From Tyzzerella sp. (GTDB lineage: Bacteria; Bacillota; Clostridia; Lachnospirales; Lachnospiraceae), in NCBI GenBank assembly GCA_017416155.1, contig JAFQDE010000015.1, forward strand, positions 62,001 through 126,000: DNA of 64,000 nucleotides, in the 5' to 3' direction. The notes beneath the pieces were generated by a model. That model was not told the origin of the DNA, made no database searches, and saw only the letters and a program-made list of their open reading frames with translations. Within the stretch, counting starts at the first letter, position 1. The number at the start of each line of letters is the position of its first letter. Positions 23,129-31,260 of the stretch are shown one piece after another. The translations under genes and the position numbers were made by a program.

Positions 23129-24133
23129 ATGCTAAAGGGAAAGCAAAGTATTTTATTTGATGATGCACCATACATCATTAGCAGTGGTTCAGTTGTGGGA
23201 AAGAAAGAGGGCGAAGGCCCGCTGGGACAACTGTTTGATTTAGTGGAGGAAGAGAATCTGTTTGGAAAGGATACATGGGAAGAGGCAGAGAGTGAGATGC
23301 AGAAGGAAGCCTGCCTTATGGCTCTCGGGAAGGCAAAACTTGACCCGCATGAGGTGCGTTACCTTTTTGGAGGCGACCTCCTTCGCCAAGGCATTGCGAC
23401 ATCTATGGGTTTGGAGGAATTGCACATTCCGCTTTTCGGATTATACGGCGCATGTTCGACTTCCGGAGAAGCTCTCGCCCTTAGTTCTATGAGTGTGGCA
23501 GCAGGTTATGGAGAGTATATACTGGCAGTTACCTCAAGTCATTTTGGAAGCGCCGAGAAGGAGTTTCGTTTTCCTCTTGCTTATGCGAATCAGAGGCCGC
23601 CATCATCTCAGTGGACCGTGACAGGAAGCGGAGCGTTTTTAGTGGGCAGGAAAAAGGCAAATGTCAGAATTGCCGGAGTCACGGTTGGGAAAATTGTGGA
23701 TTACGGACTGAAAGATTCTCAAAATATGGGGGCATGTATGGCTCCTGCAGCATGTGACACGATTATACAGAATTTGTCGGATTTTGGTTATAAATCATCA
23801 GACTATGACCGTATTATTACTGGAGATCTTGGATATGTGGGACAGAGCATTCTATTTGACCTGATGCGTAAACAAGGAAAGGATATTAAGGAAAATCATA
23901 TGGACTGCGGTATGCTTATTTTTGACCAACAGACGCAAGGGACAAATGCGGGTGGAAGTGGTTGTGGCTGTGCAGCCGTCACTTTATCATCGTTTATCCT
24001 GCCAAAGATTTCCACGGGGGAATGGAAGAGGGTATTGTTTGTGCCGACAGGAGCTTTGATGTCTACGGTTAGTTTTAATGAAGGGCAGAGCGTTCCGGGT
24101 ATTGCACACGGAATTGTGCTGGAACACTGTTAG
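23129..24133 (+). CDS. spoVAD: Stage V sporulation protein AD
   Basis: 334 residues with a thiolase-like fold. The segment GLYGACSTSGEAL places a Cys at about 109, the position of the thiolase active-site residue. The conserved ITSSHFGSAEKEFRFPLAY-like stretch (here VTSSHFGSAEKEFRFP) is present. SpoVAD is the soluble component that binds dipicolinic acid and presents it to the SpoVA membrane channel. GGAATGAGG lies about nine bases before the ATG. In this window it is 8.4 kb from spoVAC, so it needs a separate promoter or read-through. CATTATA at about 23083 resembles a sigma-G -10 box, but no convincing -35 is visible. spoVAE follows 12 bases later. Confidence 0.95.
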   Translation: MLKGKQSILFDDAPYIISSGSVVGKKEGEGPLGQLFDLVEEENLFGKDTWEEAESEMQKEACLMALGKAKLDPHEVRYLFGGDLLRQGIATSMGLEELHIPLFGLYGACSTSGEALALSSMSVAAGYGEYILAVTSSHFGSAEKEFRFPLAYANQRPPSSQWTVTGSGAFLVGRKKANVRIAGVTVGKIVDYGLKDSQNMGACMAPAACDTIIQNLSDFGYKSSDYDRIITGDLGYVGQSILFDLMRKQGKDIKENHMDCGMLIFDQQTQGTNAGGSGCGCAAVTLSSFILPKISTGEWKRVLFVPTGALMSTVSFNEGQSVPGIAHGIVLEHC

Positions 24134-24145
24134 GAGGAAAAAGTC

Positions 24146-24502
24146 ATGGATTATTTATATGCATTTTTAATTGGCGGTGCAATCTGTGCAGTGGTGCAGA
24201 TTCTATTGGACCGCACGAAAATGATGCCAGGGCGCGTCATGGTACTTTTGGTGTGCACGGGTGCCGTACTTGGCTTTTTAAATATTTACCAACCGTTTGC
24301 AAAATTTGCGGGAGCAGGGGCAAGTGTTCCTCTTCTTGGATTTGGCAATGTACTTTGGAAGGGCGTGAAGGAGGCTGTGGACAAAGAAGGCTTCTTAGGA
24401 ACATTTCTAGGTGGATTTAAAGCCAGTGCGGCAGGAATCTCGGCAGCGCTTATCTTTGGGTACCTTGCATCATTAATATTTGAGCCGAAAATGAAGAAGT
24501 AA
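24146..24502 (+). CDS. spoVAE: Stage V sporulation protein AE (AEb type)
   Basis: 118 residues, with four hydrophobic segments and a short basic C-terminus (EPKMKK). The KFAGAGASVPLLGFGN block matches the SpoVAC/SpoVAE signature seen in spoVAC. It is the membrane partner that closes the spoVA cluster. AGGAGG stands before the ATG, and the gene is 12 bases after spoVAD, so the two are co-transcribed. No spoVAEa or spoVAF gene is present nearby, consistent with the reduced spoVA sets of Clostridia. Confidence 0.93.
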   Translation: MDYLYAFLIGGAICAVVQILLDRTKMMPGRVMVLLVCTGAVLGFLNIYQPFAKFAGAGASVPLLGFGNVLWKGVKEAVDKEGFLGTFLGGFKASAAGISAALIFGYLASLIFEPKMKK

Positions 24503-24551
24503 AATCTGTGTAAAATTTTAAAGCCGCCGTGTTAAATTTGAGGAAATTCAG

Positions 24552-24580
24552 TTGACTAAGGATTTTTCTGTGGTAATAAT
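24552..24580 (+). promoter_or_regulatory. Predicted sigma-A promoter for the Na/Pi cotransporter gene
   Basis: TTGACT (24552-24557), a 17-base spacer and AATAAT (24575-24580). Its spacing fits the leader of the gene at 24616. Confidence 0.55.
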
Positions 24581-24615
24581 GTGAATTGTGAGAAAAACTT
24601 AGGAGGAAAATTTGT

Positions 24616-26262
24616 ATGGGTTATGAACAATTGTTTTTGTTTGCCGGCGGACTTGGTATGTTTATCTATGGTATGCAGATTATGTCGCAGGGACTTGAAA
24701 ATGCAGCCGGAAACAAAATGAAATCTCTATTGGAAGTATTGACAAAAAATAAATTGATGGGTGTTGCACTTGGAGCATTGATTACTGCAGTTATTCAAAG
24801 TTCCTCTGCAACAACTGTCATGGTAGTCGGTTTTGTGAATGCCGGCATCATGAATTTGACACAGGCAATGGGCGTCATTATGGGTGCTAATATCGGTACA
24901 ACGATGACTGCATGGATTGTATCCATGGGAGAGTGGGCATCGTTTTTGAAGCCATCTACATTGGCACCGGTCGCAATTGCAATTGGTGTAGTAGTTATGA
25001 TGGTAGGAAAGAGACGTGCAACGAAGGATGTGGCAAGCATTGTTGTCGGATTTGGTCTTTTGTTTGTGGGTATTGACAATATGTCAAGTGCAATGTCAGG
25101 ACTCAAAGAAGTTCCTGCTTTCACACAGTTATTTGTTAGCCTCGGAAGCAATCCGATTCTGGGAATATTGGTGGGCGCAGGTGTTACTGCTGTTATCCAA
25201 AGTTCCTCTGCATCAGTTGGTATTTTGCAAAGTTTGGCAGTAGCGGGACTTATCCCATTTAACTCTGCTGTATACATTATCATGGGCCAGAATATCGGTA
25301 CTTGCGTAACTGCAATGTTATCTAGTATGGGAGCAAAGAAAAATGCGAAGACAGCAGCACTTATGCATCTGCTCTTCAACATTATAGGTACGGTTATCTT
25401 CAGTGTGGCATCGATTGCATTCTTCCAGATTGTAAATCCGTCATGGGGCAGAGACATGATTACTGCAACGCAGATTAGTACGGTGCACACAGCGTTTAAT
25501 ATAGCTACAACCTTGTTATTGTTCCCTGCTTCTAATTTGATTATTAAATTGGCGAAGAAGATTGGCAGGGTCAATGAGGAGGAACAGGATGACAGAGTGG
25601 TTTCACTTGACGACCGTATGTTGCAGACACCTACAATTGCGCTTCAGGCAACTATGCGCGAAGTTGGTCGTATGGGAGATTTGGTAAAAGACACCTTAGA
25701 TGTTGCAAGACGTGTTTTGTTTACAAAAACGAAAGAAGATATTCGTTTGCTTCGTGATGATGAAGATAAAGTAGACAAGATGTGTGCAGCAATCTCAGAT
25801 TATGTAATTAAACTTACAAGACTGCAGATTAGCGATAGAGAACATGAAAATGTGACACGTATGCTTCAGGTTGTTTCTGATATTGAACGCGTAGGTGATT
25901 ACTGTGAAAACATTTCTGAGTTTGCGGAAGAGATGTCAGAGAAAAAATTGAGTTTCTCAGACATTGGTACGAACGAATTGAAAGAGATGATTGAGGTCTG
26001 TGCAGACTGTTACGAATATGCGATTCAGGCATTTATGGAAAATGACAAGGAGAAGGCATTAAAGGTTATTGAAAATGAAATCAGGGCCGATGAACTGGAA
26101 GTACAGCTTCGTACGAAACATATCAAACGTCTGACAAATCAGGAATGCAATACAGAGGCGGGTATCGTATTCTTAGATACGGTCATTTGCTTGGAGCGTA
26201 TTTCAGACCATGCAAGAAATATTGCGGAAGAGGTTCTTGGAACAGAAATGGATGATGAATAA
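24616..26262 (+). CDS. Na+/phosphate cotransporter family protein with PhoU-like C-terminal domain
   Basis: 548 residues. Residues 1-310 carry about eight hydrophobic segments and two inverted NptA/PNaS repeats, each with the QSSSAT/QSSSAS motif (ALITAVIQSSSATT near 55-68 and GVTAVIQSSSASV near 194-206) and GANIGTT/GQNIGTC. These glutamine-serine motifs bind Na+ and phosphate. Residues ~345-545 form a helical PhoU-like regulatory domain (MCAAISDYVIKL, VSDIERVGDYCENI, CLERISDHARNIAEEV). It imports inorganic phosphate with sodium. A PhoP-like regulator lies 1.3 kb downstream, which may be functionally relevant. AGGAGG precedes the ATG, and a terminator follows. Confidence 0.93.
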   Translation: MGYEQLFLFAGGLGMFIYGMQIMSQGLENAAGNKMKSLLEVLTKNKLMGVALGALITAVIQSSSATTVMVVGFVNAGIMNLTQAMGVIMGANIGTTMTAWIVSMGEWASFLKPSTLAPVAIAIGVVVMMVGKRRATKDVASIVVGFGLLFVGIDNMSSAMSGLKEVPAFTQLFVSLGSNPILGILVGAGVTAVIQSSSASVGILQSLAVAGLIPFNSAVYIIMGQNIGTCVTAMLSSMGAKKNAKTAALMHLLFNIIGTVIFSVASIAFFQIVNPSWGRDMITATQISTVHTAFNIATTLLLFPASNLIIKLAKKIGRVNEEEQDDRVVSLDDRMLQTPTIALQATMREVGRMGDLVKDTLDVARRVLFTKTKEDIRLLRDDEDKVDKMCAAISDYVIKLTRLQISDREHENVTRMLQVVSDIERVGDYCENISEFAEEMSEKKLSFSDIGTNELKEMIEVCADCYEYAIQAFMENDKEKALKVIENEIRADELEVQLRTKHIKRLTNQECNTEAGIVFLDTVICLERISDHARNIAEEVLGTEMDDE

Positions 26263-26268
26263 AACGGA

Positions 26269-26302
26269 GAGCGGTGCAAGTTGCATCGCTCATGTTTTTT
26301 TA
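26269..26302 (+). terminator. Terminator after the Na/Pi cotransporter gene
   Basis: GAGCGGTGC pairs with GCATCGCTC (one G-T pair), followed by seven T residues. Confidence 0.88.
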
Positions 26303-26388
26303 GAAAAAGGGTTGATTTCTAAAAAATGTTATGATAGACTACTCAAGTGACAAGACAGATGTAAATACAACAGAAGAGAGGCGAAAAT

Positions 26389-27453
26389 ATGAATGGTTTA
26401 AAGAAGTTAACAAATCGAATTTTTATAGAAGGGTTGTCCGGAATGGCGCATGGACTTTTTGCCACATTGATTATCGGAACCATTATTCAGCAGATTGGTA
26501 CACTGATTGGTGGCAATGTCGGCGATTTGATTTTTGTGGTGGGTAAGGTAGCAGCGGCACTTACCGGAGCAGGTATCGGTGTCGGAGTTGCCTATAAGTT
26601 TAAAGAGAGTTCTTTGGTAGTGTTATCAGCAGCAAGCGCAGGTATGGTAGGCGCATTTGCAAGTAAGATATTGGCAGGTGCCGTGTTGGTAGATGGTGCA
26701 ATGGTGTTTGCCGGTCCGGGTGAACCACTTGGCGCATTCTTGGCAGCCTACATAGGTATTGAAGTTGGACGCTTGGTGACTGGAAAGACGAAGGTAGATA
26801 TTATCGTAACGCCACTTATGACAATCGGAGCGGGTTCTGTGGTTGGTATTATTCTTGGACCACCGATCTCAAAATTTATGACAATGCTTGGAGAGTTGAT
26901 TAACTGGGGAACAGAGCAACAGCCATTCCTTATGGGAATTATCGTATCTGTATTGATGGGTATGATTCTGACATTGCCAATCAGTTCAGCAGCGTTGGGT
27001 GTTATTTTAAATCTTTCCGGATTGGCAGCAGGAGCAGCAACGGTTGGATGCTGTTGTAACATGGTAGGCTTTGCAGTGGCAAGTTACCGAGAGAATAAAG
27101 TGGGAGGACTGCTTGCCCAGGGAATCGGAACTTCTATGCTTCAAGTTCCGAACATTGTGAAGAAACCGATTATCTGGCTTCCGGCTATTTTGTCCAGCGC
27201 AATTCTTGGTCCGGTTGGAACAATGGTATTCCAGATGACAAATAATGCAACCGGTTCCGGCATGGGAACGGCAGGACTTGTCGGACAGATTATGACATGG
27301 CAGACTATGATTGGAACAGAGACTCCAGGAGTGCTGCTTGTGAAGATTCTACTTATTCAGGTGATTTTACCGGCAATTGTGACACTTCTCATCTCAGAAT
27401 TTATGAGAAAGAAAAAGTGGATTAAATATGGTGATATGAAATTAGATCTATAA
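26389..27453 (+). CDS. PTS EIIC-like membrane permease (PTS_EIIC_2 family)
   Basis: 354 residues with about ten hydrophobic segments and few charges. The sequence around AGPGEPLGAFLAAYIGIEVGRL and LILTLPISSAALGVI-like stretches (here GMILTLPISSAALGV) matches the stand-alone EIIC family PF13303. No IIA, IIB or phosphorylation domain is fused or adjacent, so whether it performs sugar phosphotransfer is doubtful; the substrate is unknown. GAGAGGCG lies about ten bases before the ATG. It is flanked by terminators on both sides, so it is transcribed alone. Confidence 0.8.
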   Translation: MNGLKKLTNRIFIEGLSGMAHGLFATLIIGTIIQQIGTLIGGNVGDLIFVVGKVAAALTGAGIGVGVAYKFKESSLVVLSAASAGMVGAFASKILAGAVLVDGAMVFAGPGEPLGAFLAAYIGIEVGRLVTGKTKVDIIVTPLMTIGAGSVVGIILGPPISKFMTMLGELINWGTEQQPFLMGIIVSVLMGMILTLPISSAALGVILNLSGLAAGAATVGCCCNMVGFAVASYRENKVGGLLAQGIGTSMLQVPNIVKKPIIWLPAILSSAILGPVGTMVFQMTNNATGSGMGTAGLVGQIMTWQTMIGTETPGVLLVKILLIQVILPAIVTLLISEFMRKKKWIKYGDMKLDL

Positions 27454-27461
27454 GAATATTG

Positions 27462-27503
27462 AACAGACTCGCGCTTACTGATACAAGTGTGAGTCTGTTT
27501 TTT
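27462..27503 (+). terminator. Terminator after the EIIC-like gene
   Basis: AACAGACTC (27462-27470) pairs with GAGTCTGTT (27491-27499), extended inward by weaker pairs, then a T-run. Confidence 0.88.
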
Positions 27504-27542
27504 ACATATTTTTAACAAAGATATGATTTTACATTTTACATG

Positions 27543-27572
27543 TTGCGTCTATAGTGATATAGAGTTTATACT
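27543..27572 (+). promoter_or_regulatory. Predicted promoter of the two-component operon with internal palindrome
   Basis: TTGCGT (27543-27548) and TATACT (27567-27572) lie 18 bases apart. Between them TCTATAGTGATATAGA forms a 6-bp palindrome, a possible operator, perhaps for autoregulation. Confidence 0.45.
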
Positions 27573-27610
27573 AATAGAGTAAGCATTAATATGCGAATGG
27601 AGAAATAAAG

Positions 27611-28291
27611 ATGATATATTGTGTAGAAGATGATGGTAACATTCGAGAATTAGTTGTATATACGCTGAACGCAACGGGAATGAACGCTCGTGGTTTTGGC
27701 GATGGGAAAAGTTTTATGAAGGCTTTAGAAGAAGAGATGCCGGAGCTTGTGCTTCTGGACATCATGCTTCCGGGAGAGGATGGCCTTCACATTTTGAAAA
27801 GATTGAAGGAATCTTCGAAGACAAAGCAAATTCCGGTGATTATGGTGACTGCAAAAGGAAATGAGTATGATAAAGTCATTGGACTTGATACAGGGGCAGA
27901 TGATTATGTGTCAAAGCCGTTTGGTATGATGGAGTTAGTCTCTCGTATCAAAGCAGTACTTCGTAGGACAAAACAGAATCAGGAAGCAGAAGAGTATGTG
28001 CTTGGCAATATCAGAATGGACTTAAAATGCCATGAAGTTTTTGTGGATGATCGGCCGCTTACACTGACTTATAAAGAGTTTGAGTTGCTTAGAAAGTTGA
28101 TGAAATACAGAAAAACCGTGTTGACACGCGACAGGCTGCTGGAAGAAATCTGGGGATATGAGTTTACAGGGGAGACTAGAACTGTCGATGTGCATATACG
28201 GACACTTAGGCAAAAATTGGGGAACGCAGGGGACATGATTGAAACTGTTCGCGGCGTAGGATATCGTATGGGAGAAAATTATGGGGAATGA
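27611..28291 (+). CDS. PhoP/OmpR-family response regulator
   Basis: 226 residues. The receiver domain has VEDD near the N-terminus, the phospho-acceptor Asp in LLDIMLPGEDG (about residue 52) and Lys in VSKPFG. The winged-helix domain (about 128-224) shows the OmpR signature LTYKEFELLRKLM and TRTVDVHIRTLRQKLG, ending in VRGVGYRM. It is closest in layout to PhoP/PhoB. It overlaps the kinase gene by 11 bases. The neighbouring Na/Pi cotransporter makes phosphate control plausible but unproved. Confidence 0.93.
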   Translation: MIYCVEDDGNIRELVVYTLNATGMNARGFGDGKSFMKALEEEMPELVLLDIMLPGEDGLHILKRLKESSKTKQIPVIMVTAKGNEYDKVIGLDTGADDYVSKPFGMMELVSRIKAVLRRTKQNQEAEEYVLGNIRMDLKCHEVFVDDRPLTLTYKEFELLRKLMKYRKTVLTRDRLLEEIWGYEFTGETRTVDVHIRTLRQKLGNAGDMIETVRGVGYRMGENYGE

Positions 28292-28985
28292 TTTGGCGAA
28301 TCGTGTAGAAGACGAAATTGTAAAAATGCGAAAAGAGTTCTCTGCGAATGTGTCGCATGAGCTAAAGACACCGCTTACTTCTATTTCGGGATATGCGGAG
28401 ATTATGAAAAGTGGTATGGTAAATCGCGAGGATATGATTGTGTTTTCTGAACGTATTTACAAAGAAGCAAGTCGTATGATTACATTGATTGATGATATTA
28501 TTAAATTGTCAAGACTTGATGAAGATAGCGTGGAAGTGGAACGTGAGGAAGTTGACTTGTACGAGATGTGTCAGGATATTGTGGAACGCCTCGCTATGTC
28601 TGCAGAGAAGAGAAATGTTCATGTGCATCTGAATGGAGAGCCCACAGTATATTATGGTGTCAAGCAAATGCTGGATGAGATGATTTTTAACCTCTGTGAA
28701 AATGCAATTAAGTATAATGTGCCGGATGGTAAGGTAATGATTAGGATTGAAAATGCGCTGGAGGGTATTAAGGTAATCATTGAAGATACCGGAATCGGGA
28801 TTCCGAAGGACCAGCATGAGCGTGTGTTTGAACGTTTTTATCGCGTGGATAAGAGCCATTCAAAGGAAACAGGAGGAACAGGTCTGGGGCTTTCTATTGT
28901 AAAGCATGCTGCCATTTTTCATCATGCTCAGATTCGAATGGAAAGTGAGGTAGGAGCAGGAACAAAAATGGAGATTGTTTTCTAA
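28281..28985 (+). CDS. PhoR-like histidine kinase core lacking any sensor or membrane domain
   Basis: 234 residues only. It begins about 25 residues before the H-box FSANVSHELKTPLTSISGY and contains a complete HisKA/HATPase_c core: N-box EMIFNLCENAIKYN, G1 EDTGIGIP, F-box FERFYRVDKSH, G2 GGTGLGLSIVKH. Family members beside PhoP-like regulators are usually 400-600 residues, with two membrane segments, an extracellular or PAS domain and sometimes HAMP. None of that exists here, and the preceding regulator ends inside this gene, so the N-terminus has not simply been missed. GGAGA seven bases upstream supports the ATG at 28281. It should be a soluble, catalytically intact kinase taking its input from another protein. 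Confidence 0.88.
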   Translation: MGNDLANRVEDEIVKMRKEFSANVSHELKTPLTSISGYAEIMKSGMVNREDMIVFSERIYKEASRMITLIDDIIKLSRLDEDSVEVEREEVDLYEMCQDIVERLAMSAEKRNVHVHLNGEPTVYYGVKQMLDEMIFNLCENAIKYNVPDGKVMIRIENALEGIKVIIEDTGIGIPKDQHERVFERFYRVDKSHSKETGGTGLGLSIVKHAAIFHHAQIRMESEVGAGTKMEIVF

Positions 28986-29001
28986 AAGTTTTATGAAATG
29001 T

Positions 29002-29030
29002 ATGACAGGGTTCTTCTGATATGATATAAT
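29002..29030 (+). promoter_or_regulatory. Predicted sigma-A promoter for the small alarmone synthetase gene
   Basis: ATGACA (29002-29007), a 17-base spacer and a perfect TATAAT (29025-29030), 42 bases before the start codon. Confidence 0.65.
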
Positions 29031-29071
29031 AATCTTCGGCAAATAGGTGGAAGAATAGAGGAGAAAACTGA

Positions 29072-29722
29072 ATGCATAATGCAATTAAGAACTATGAGGA
29101 CGTGGATAGTTGGAAGACGATTATGTTTCTTTACAACGCAGCCCTCAAAGAAGTAGAGACAAAATTAGAGATTTTAAATGATGAATTTCAACATGTTCAT
29201 CAATATAATCCCATAGAGCACATTAAGACAAGAATCAAGACACCGGAAAGTATCGTTAAAAAACTGAAACGCTACGGATATGAAACGTCAGTGGAAAACA
29301 TGGTGAAATACATTAATGACATCGCAGGTGTGAGACTGATTTGCTCTTTCACATCAGATATCTATCGTCTTGCCAGTATGATTGGTAATCAAAGTGACCT
29401 TAAAGTTATCTCTATCAAGGATTATATTAAAAATCCAAAGGATAGTGGATATAAGAGTTTTCATATGTTGGTATCTGTGCCGGTTTTTCTGTCAGATAGC
29501 GTTGTTGAGACAAAAGTAGAGATTCAGATTCGAACCATTGCGATGGATTTCTGGGCAAGTTTGGAGCACAAGATTTATTACAAATTCGAGGGGCATGCAC
29601 CGGCGTACATTAGCGAAGATCTGAAATCCTGTGCAGAGATGGTTTCTCAGTTAGATGAGAGAATGTTGTTACTCAATGAAGCAATTCAAAAATGTTTGGA
29701 AACGTCGGAAGAAAAGGATTGA
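29072..29722 (+). CDS. Small alarmone synthetase (GTP pyrophosphokinase, RelQ/YjbM type)
   Basis: 216 residues, the size of single-domain synthetases. The RelA/SpoT synthetase motifs are present: RIKTPESIVKKLKR (ATP/GTP-binding basic helix), INDIAGVRLICSF, PKDSGYKSFHMLVSVPV and VEIQIRTIAMDFWASLEHKIYYK, which carries the catalytic Gln/Arg and the C-terminal Glu. No hydrolase or TGS/ACT domain is attached. It transfers pyrophosphate from ATP to GTP or GDP to make (p)ppGpp, tuning growth under stress. GAGGAG lies before the ATG. It is a single-gene transcript bounded by its own promoter and a terminator. Confidence 0.93.
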   Translation: MHNAIKNYEDVDSWKTIMFLYNAALKEVETKLEILNDEFQHVHQYNPIEHIKTRIKTPESIVKKLKRYGYETSVENMVKYINDIAGVRLICSFTSDIYRLASMIGNQSDLKVISIKDYIKNPKDSGYKSFHMLVSVPVFLSDSVVETKVEIQIRTIAMDFWASLEHKIYYKFEGHAPAYISEDLKSCAEMVSQLDERMLLLNEAIQKCLETSEEKD

Positions 29723-29746
29723 TTTTGTCTATTAAAAGAGTAAAAT

Positions 29747-29781
29747 ATACCTATAAGCAGAAATGTTTATAGGTATTTTTT
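29747..29781 (+). terminator. Terminator after the alarmone synthetase gene
   Basis: ATACCTATAA (29747-29756) pairs perfectly with TTATAGGTAT (29767-29776), followed by TTTTTT. Confidence 0.92.
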
Positions 29782-29817
29782 ATGAGTGCATTTTAGCTGC
29801 GCGAGGGGGATAAGCGT

Positions 29818-30696
29818 ATGAAGAAGTACTTAAATAAGCAGTTCGGTATGGAGATGTTGCTTGCGGTTGTTGGTGGAACGCTGTTTTCATGTGGTGTAAA
29901 TATCTTAATTACTCCATTGGGACTATATAATGGTGGTTTCATGGGTATGGCGCAATTGATTCGTACTGGGTTGGTTCAAGGATTAAAGTTATCATTTTTG
30001 AGTAAGTACGACATTGCCGGCATTATTTATTATATTATCAATATTCCACTGTTCTATTGGGCGTGGAAGGAAATGGGAAAGATGTTTTTGTTCAAGTCTC
30101 TTGTGACAGTTACCATTCAAACGTTGTGGATGACATTTTTACCAATTCCAACGGAACCGATTTTCTCAGATTATTTGACATCTTGTATTATTGGAGGTCT
30201 TGTTGTCGGAACAGGTGTCGGAACCATTTTGCGTGGTAGAAGTTCGGGCGGGGGACAGGATATTGTCGGTGTTATCTGTGCGAAGAAGTTTCCGAATTTC
30301 AGCGTTGGCAAGATTACCATTATGATGAATGTAGTGATCTATGCAATCTGTCTGTGGATGTTTGATATTGAGATTGTGGTTTACTCACTTATTTACACAA
30401 CCGTACTTGCAATGGCGTGTGACCGAGTTCATGTGCAGAATATCAATATGAGTGCCATGATTTTCACGAAGAAGGATGGTATTTCTGATGCGGTTCTAAA
30501 GGAAATGAGACGCGGTGTAACTGCATGGGATGGTGTTGGAGCATACACGAAGGAAGACACACACATTTACTATATTATGATTTCAAAATATGAGGTTGAA
30601 AAACTGAAAGAGATTGTACATAGAATTGATCCACAGGCGTTTGTGGTGCTGAACGAAGGCAGTAGAGTCGTGGGGAATTTTGAAAAGAGATTGTAA
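29818..30696 (+). CDS. YitT family membrane protein (DUF161/DUF2179)
   Basis: 292 residues. Five to six hydrophobic segments span 10-205, with the YitT hallmarks ITPLGLYNGGFMGMAQLI near 40 and a Gly-rich GRSSGGGQDIVG loop near 141-152. Residues ~215-290 form a soluble DUF2179 domain (MIFTKKDGISDAVLKEM, KLKEIVHRIDPQAFVVLNE). The family is widespread in Firmicutes and its transport role is not settled. A GCGCGAGGGGG-like site precedes the ATG. The gene converges with the small membrane protein downstream, and the two share a hairpin. Confidence 0.9.
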   Translation: MKKYLNKQFGMEMLLAVVGGTLFSCGVNILITPLGLYNGGFMGMAQLIRTGLVQGLKLSFLSKYDIAGIIYYIINIPLFYWAWKEMGKMFLFKSLVTVTIQTLWMTFLPIPTEPIFSDYLTSCIIGGLVVGTGVGTILRGRSSGGGQDIVGVICAKKFPNFSVGKITIMMNVVIYAICLWMFDIEIVVYSLIYTTVLAMACDRVHVQNINMSAMIFTKKDGISDAVLKEMRRGVTAWDGVGAYTKEDTHIYYIMISKYEVEKLKEIVHRIDPQAFVVLNEGSRVVGNFEKRL

Positions 30697-30706
30697 GTAT
30701 TATGTA

Positions 30707-30726
30707 GGGGCACCCGAGGGTGCTCC
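30707..30726. terminator. Bidirectional hairpin between convergent genes
   Basis: GGGGCACCC (30707-30715) and GGGTGCTCC (30718-30726) form a compact GC-rich stem with one mismatch between the yitT-like gene and the minus-strand gene. T-runs are poor on both sides, so it is a weak terminator at best. Confidence 0.55.
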
Positions 30727-30729
30727 TTG

Positions 30730-31140
30730 TTAGTTGCCACAACCTGCAAGACATTTTGCAAGGCAAGCAGTAGTTGTTATCAGAAGTGAGAAAAAGAAAA
30801 AGAGGGCACCAACCACGATCGCACCGATTACGCTTGTAGCAGCAAACGTAATGGCAAGGAGAATCACCGAGAACAGAATTGTACCCAAGATACCGATCAA
30901 GACGGCATTCAGAGAAGTACAACATCCGTTGCATTCAGCAGTTTCTCTAGAAAGTGATGTGGCGAGGAGTGTTACTGCGAGGTAAACAATGGCGATACCT
31001 AATGCAACGATATAGAATATCGGTGTCAAAGTAATCACAGCTGTGATTTGCAAAAAAGCAGCGATGATACCGATAATTAAACTTGCAACAAGGGCAATGC
31101 CAGAGCAGTCTCGTCTTTTTCCACAGTTAACGATAGACAT
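30730..31140 (-). CDS. Four-helix membrane protein with cysteine-rich ends
   Basis: 136 residues from the ATG at 31140, selected because the minus strand carries AAAGGAGGTGA just upstream. An in-frame extension to 31224 has no site. The N-terminus is MSIVNCGKRRDCSG, four hydrophobic segments follow, and the C-terminus is CLAKCLAGCGN; a CNGCC pair lies in the central loop. The three clusters, with eight Cys in total, could bind a metal or form disulfides. I recognise no characterised family. It is the only minus-strand gene in this region and is divergent from the purine nucleoside phosphorylase gene, whose promoter lies 60-90 bases upstream of it. Confidence 0.72.
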   Translation of the reverse strand: MSIVNCGKRRDCSGIALVASLIIGIIAAFLQITAVITLTPIFYIVALGIAIVYLAVTLLATSLSRETAECNGCCTSLNAVLIGILGTILFSVILLAITFAATSVIGAIVVGALFFFFSLLITTTACLAKCLAGCGN

Positions 31141-31195
31141 AGAATTCACCTCCTTTACAAATAATGTATGCAGAAAGGTTTTGGCGGGTGAAGCC

Positions 31196-31225
31196 TTGAC
31201 AATCTCAATCGCACTTTTATACAAT
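31196..31225 (+). promoter_or_regulatory. Predicted sigma-A promoter of the purine nucleoside phosphorylase gene
   Basis: TTGACA (31196-31201), an 18-base spacer and TACAAT (31220-31225), with the start codon 36 bases further on. Confidence 0.65.
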
Positions 31226-31260
31226 GATAATAACTATAAAGAAATGATGTAGGTGATATT

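Noticed and set aside
24795-25574. Long minus-strand reading frame of 259 codons
   Set aside because: It lies entirely antisense to the Na/Pi cotransporter gene, whose motifs are clear, and it has no ribosome site or recognisable domain.
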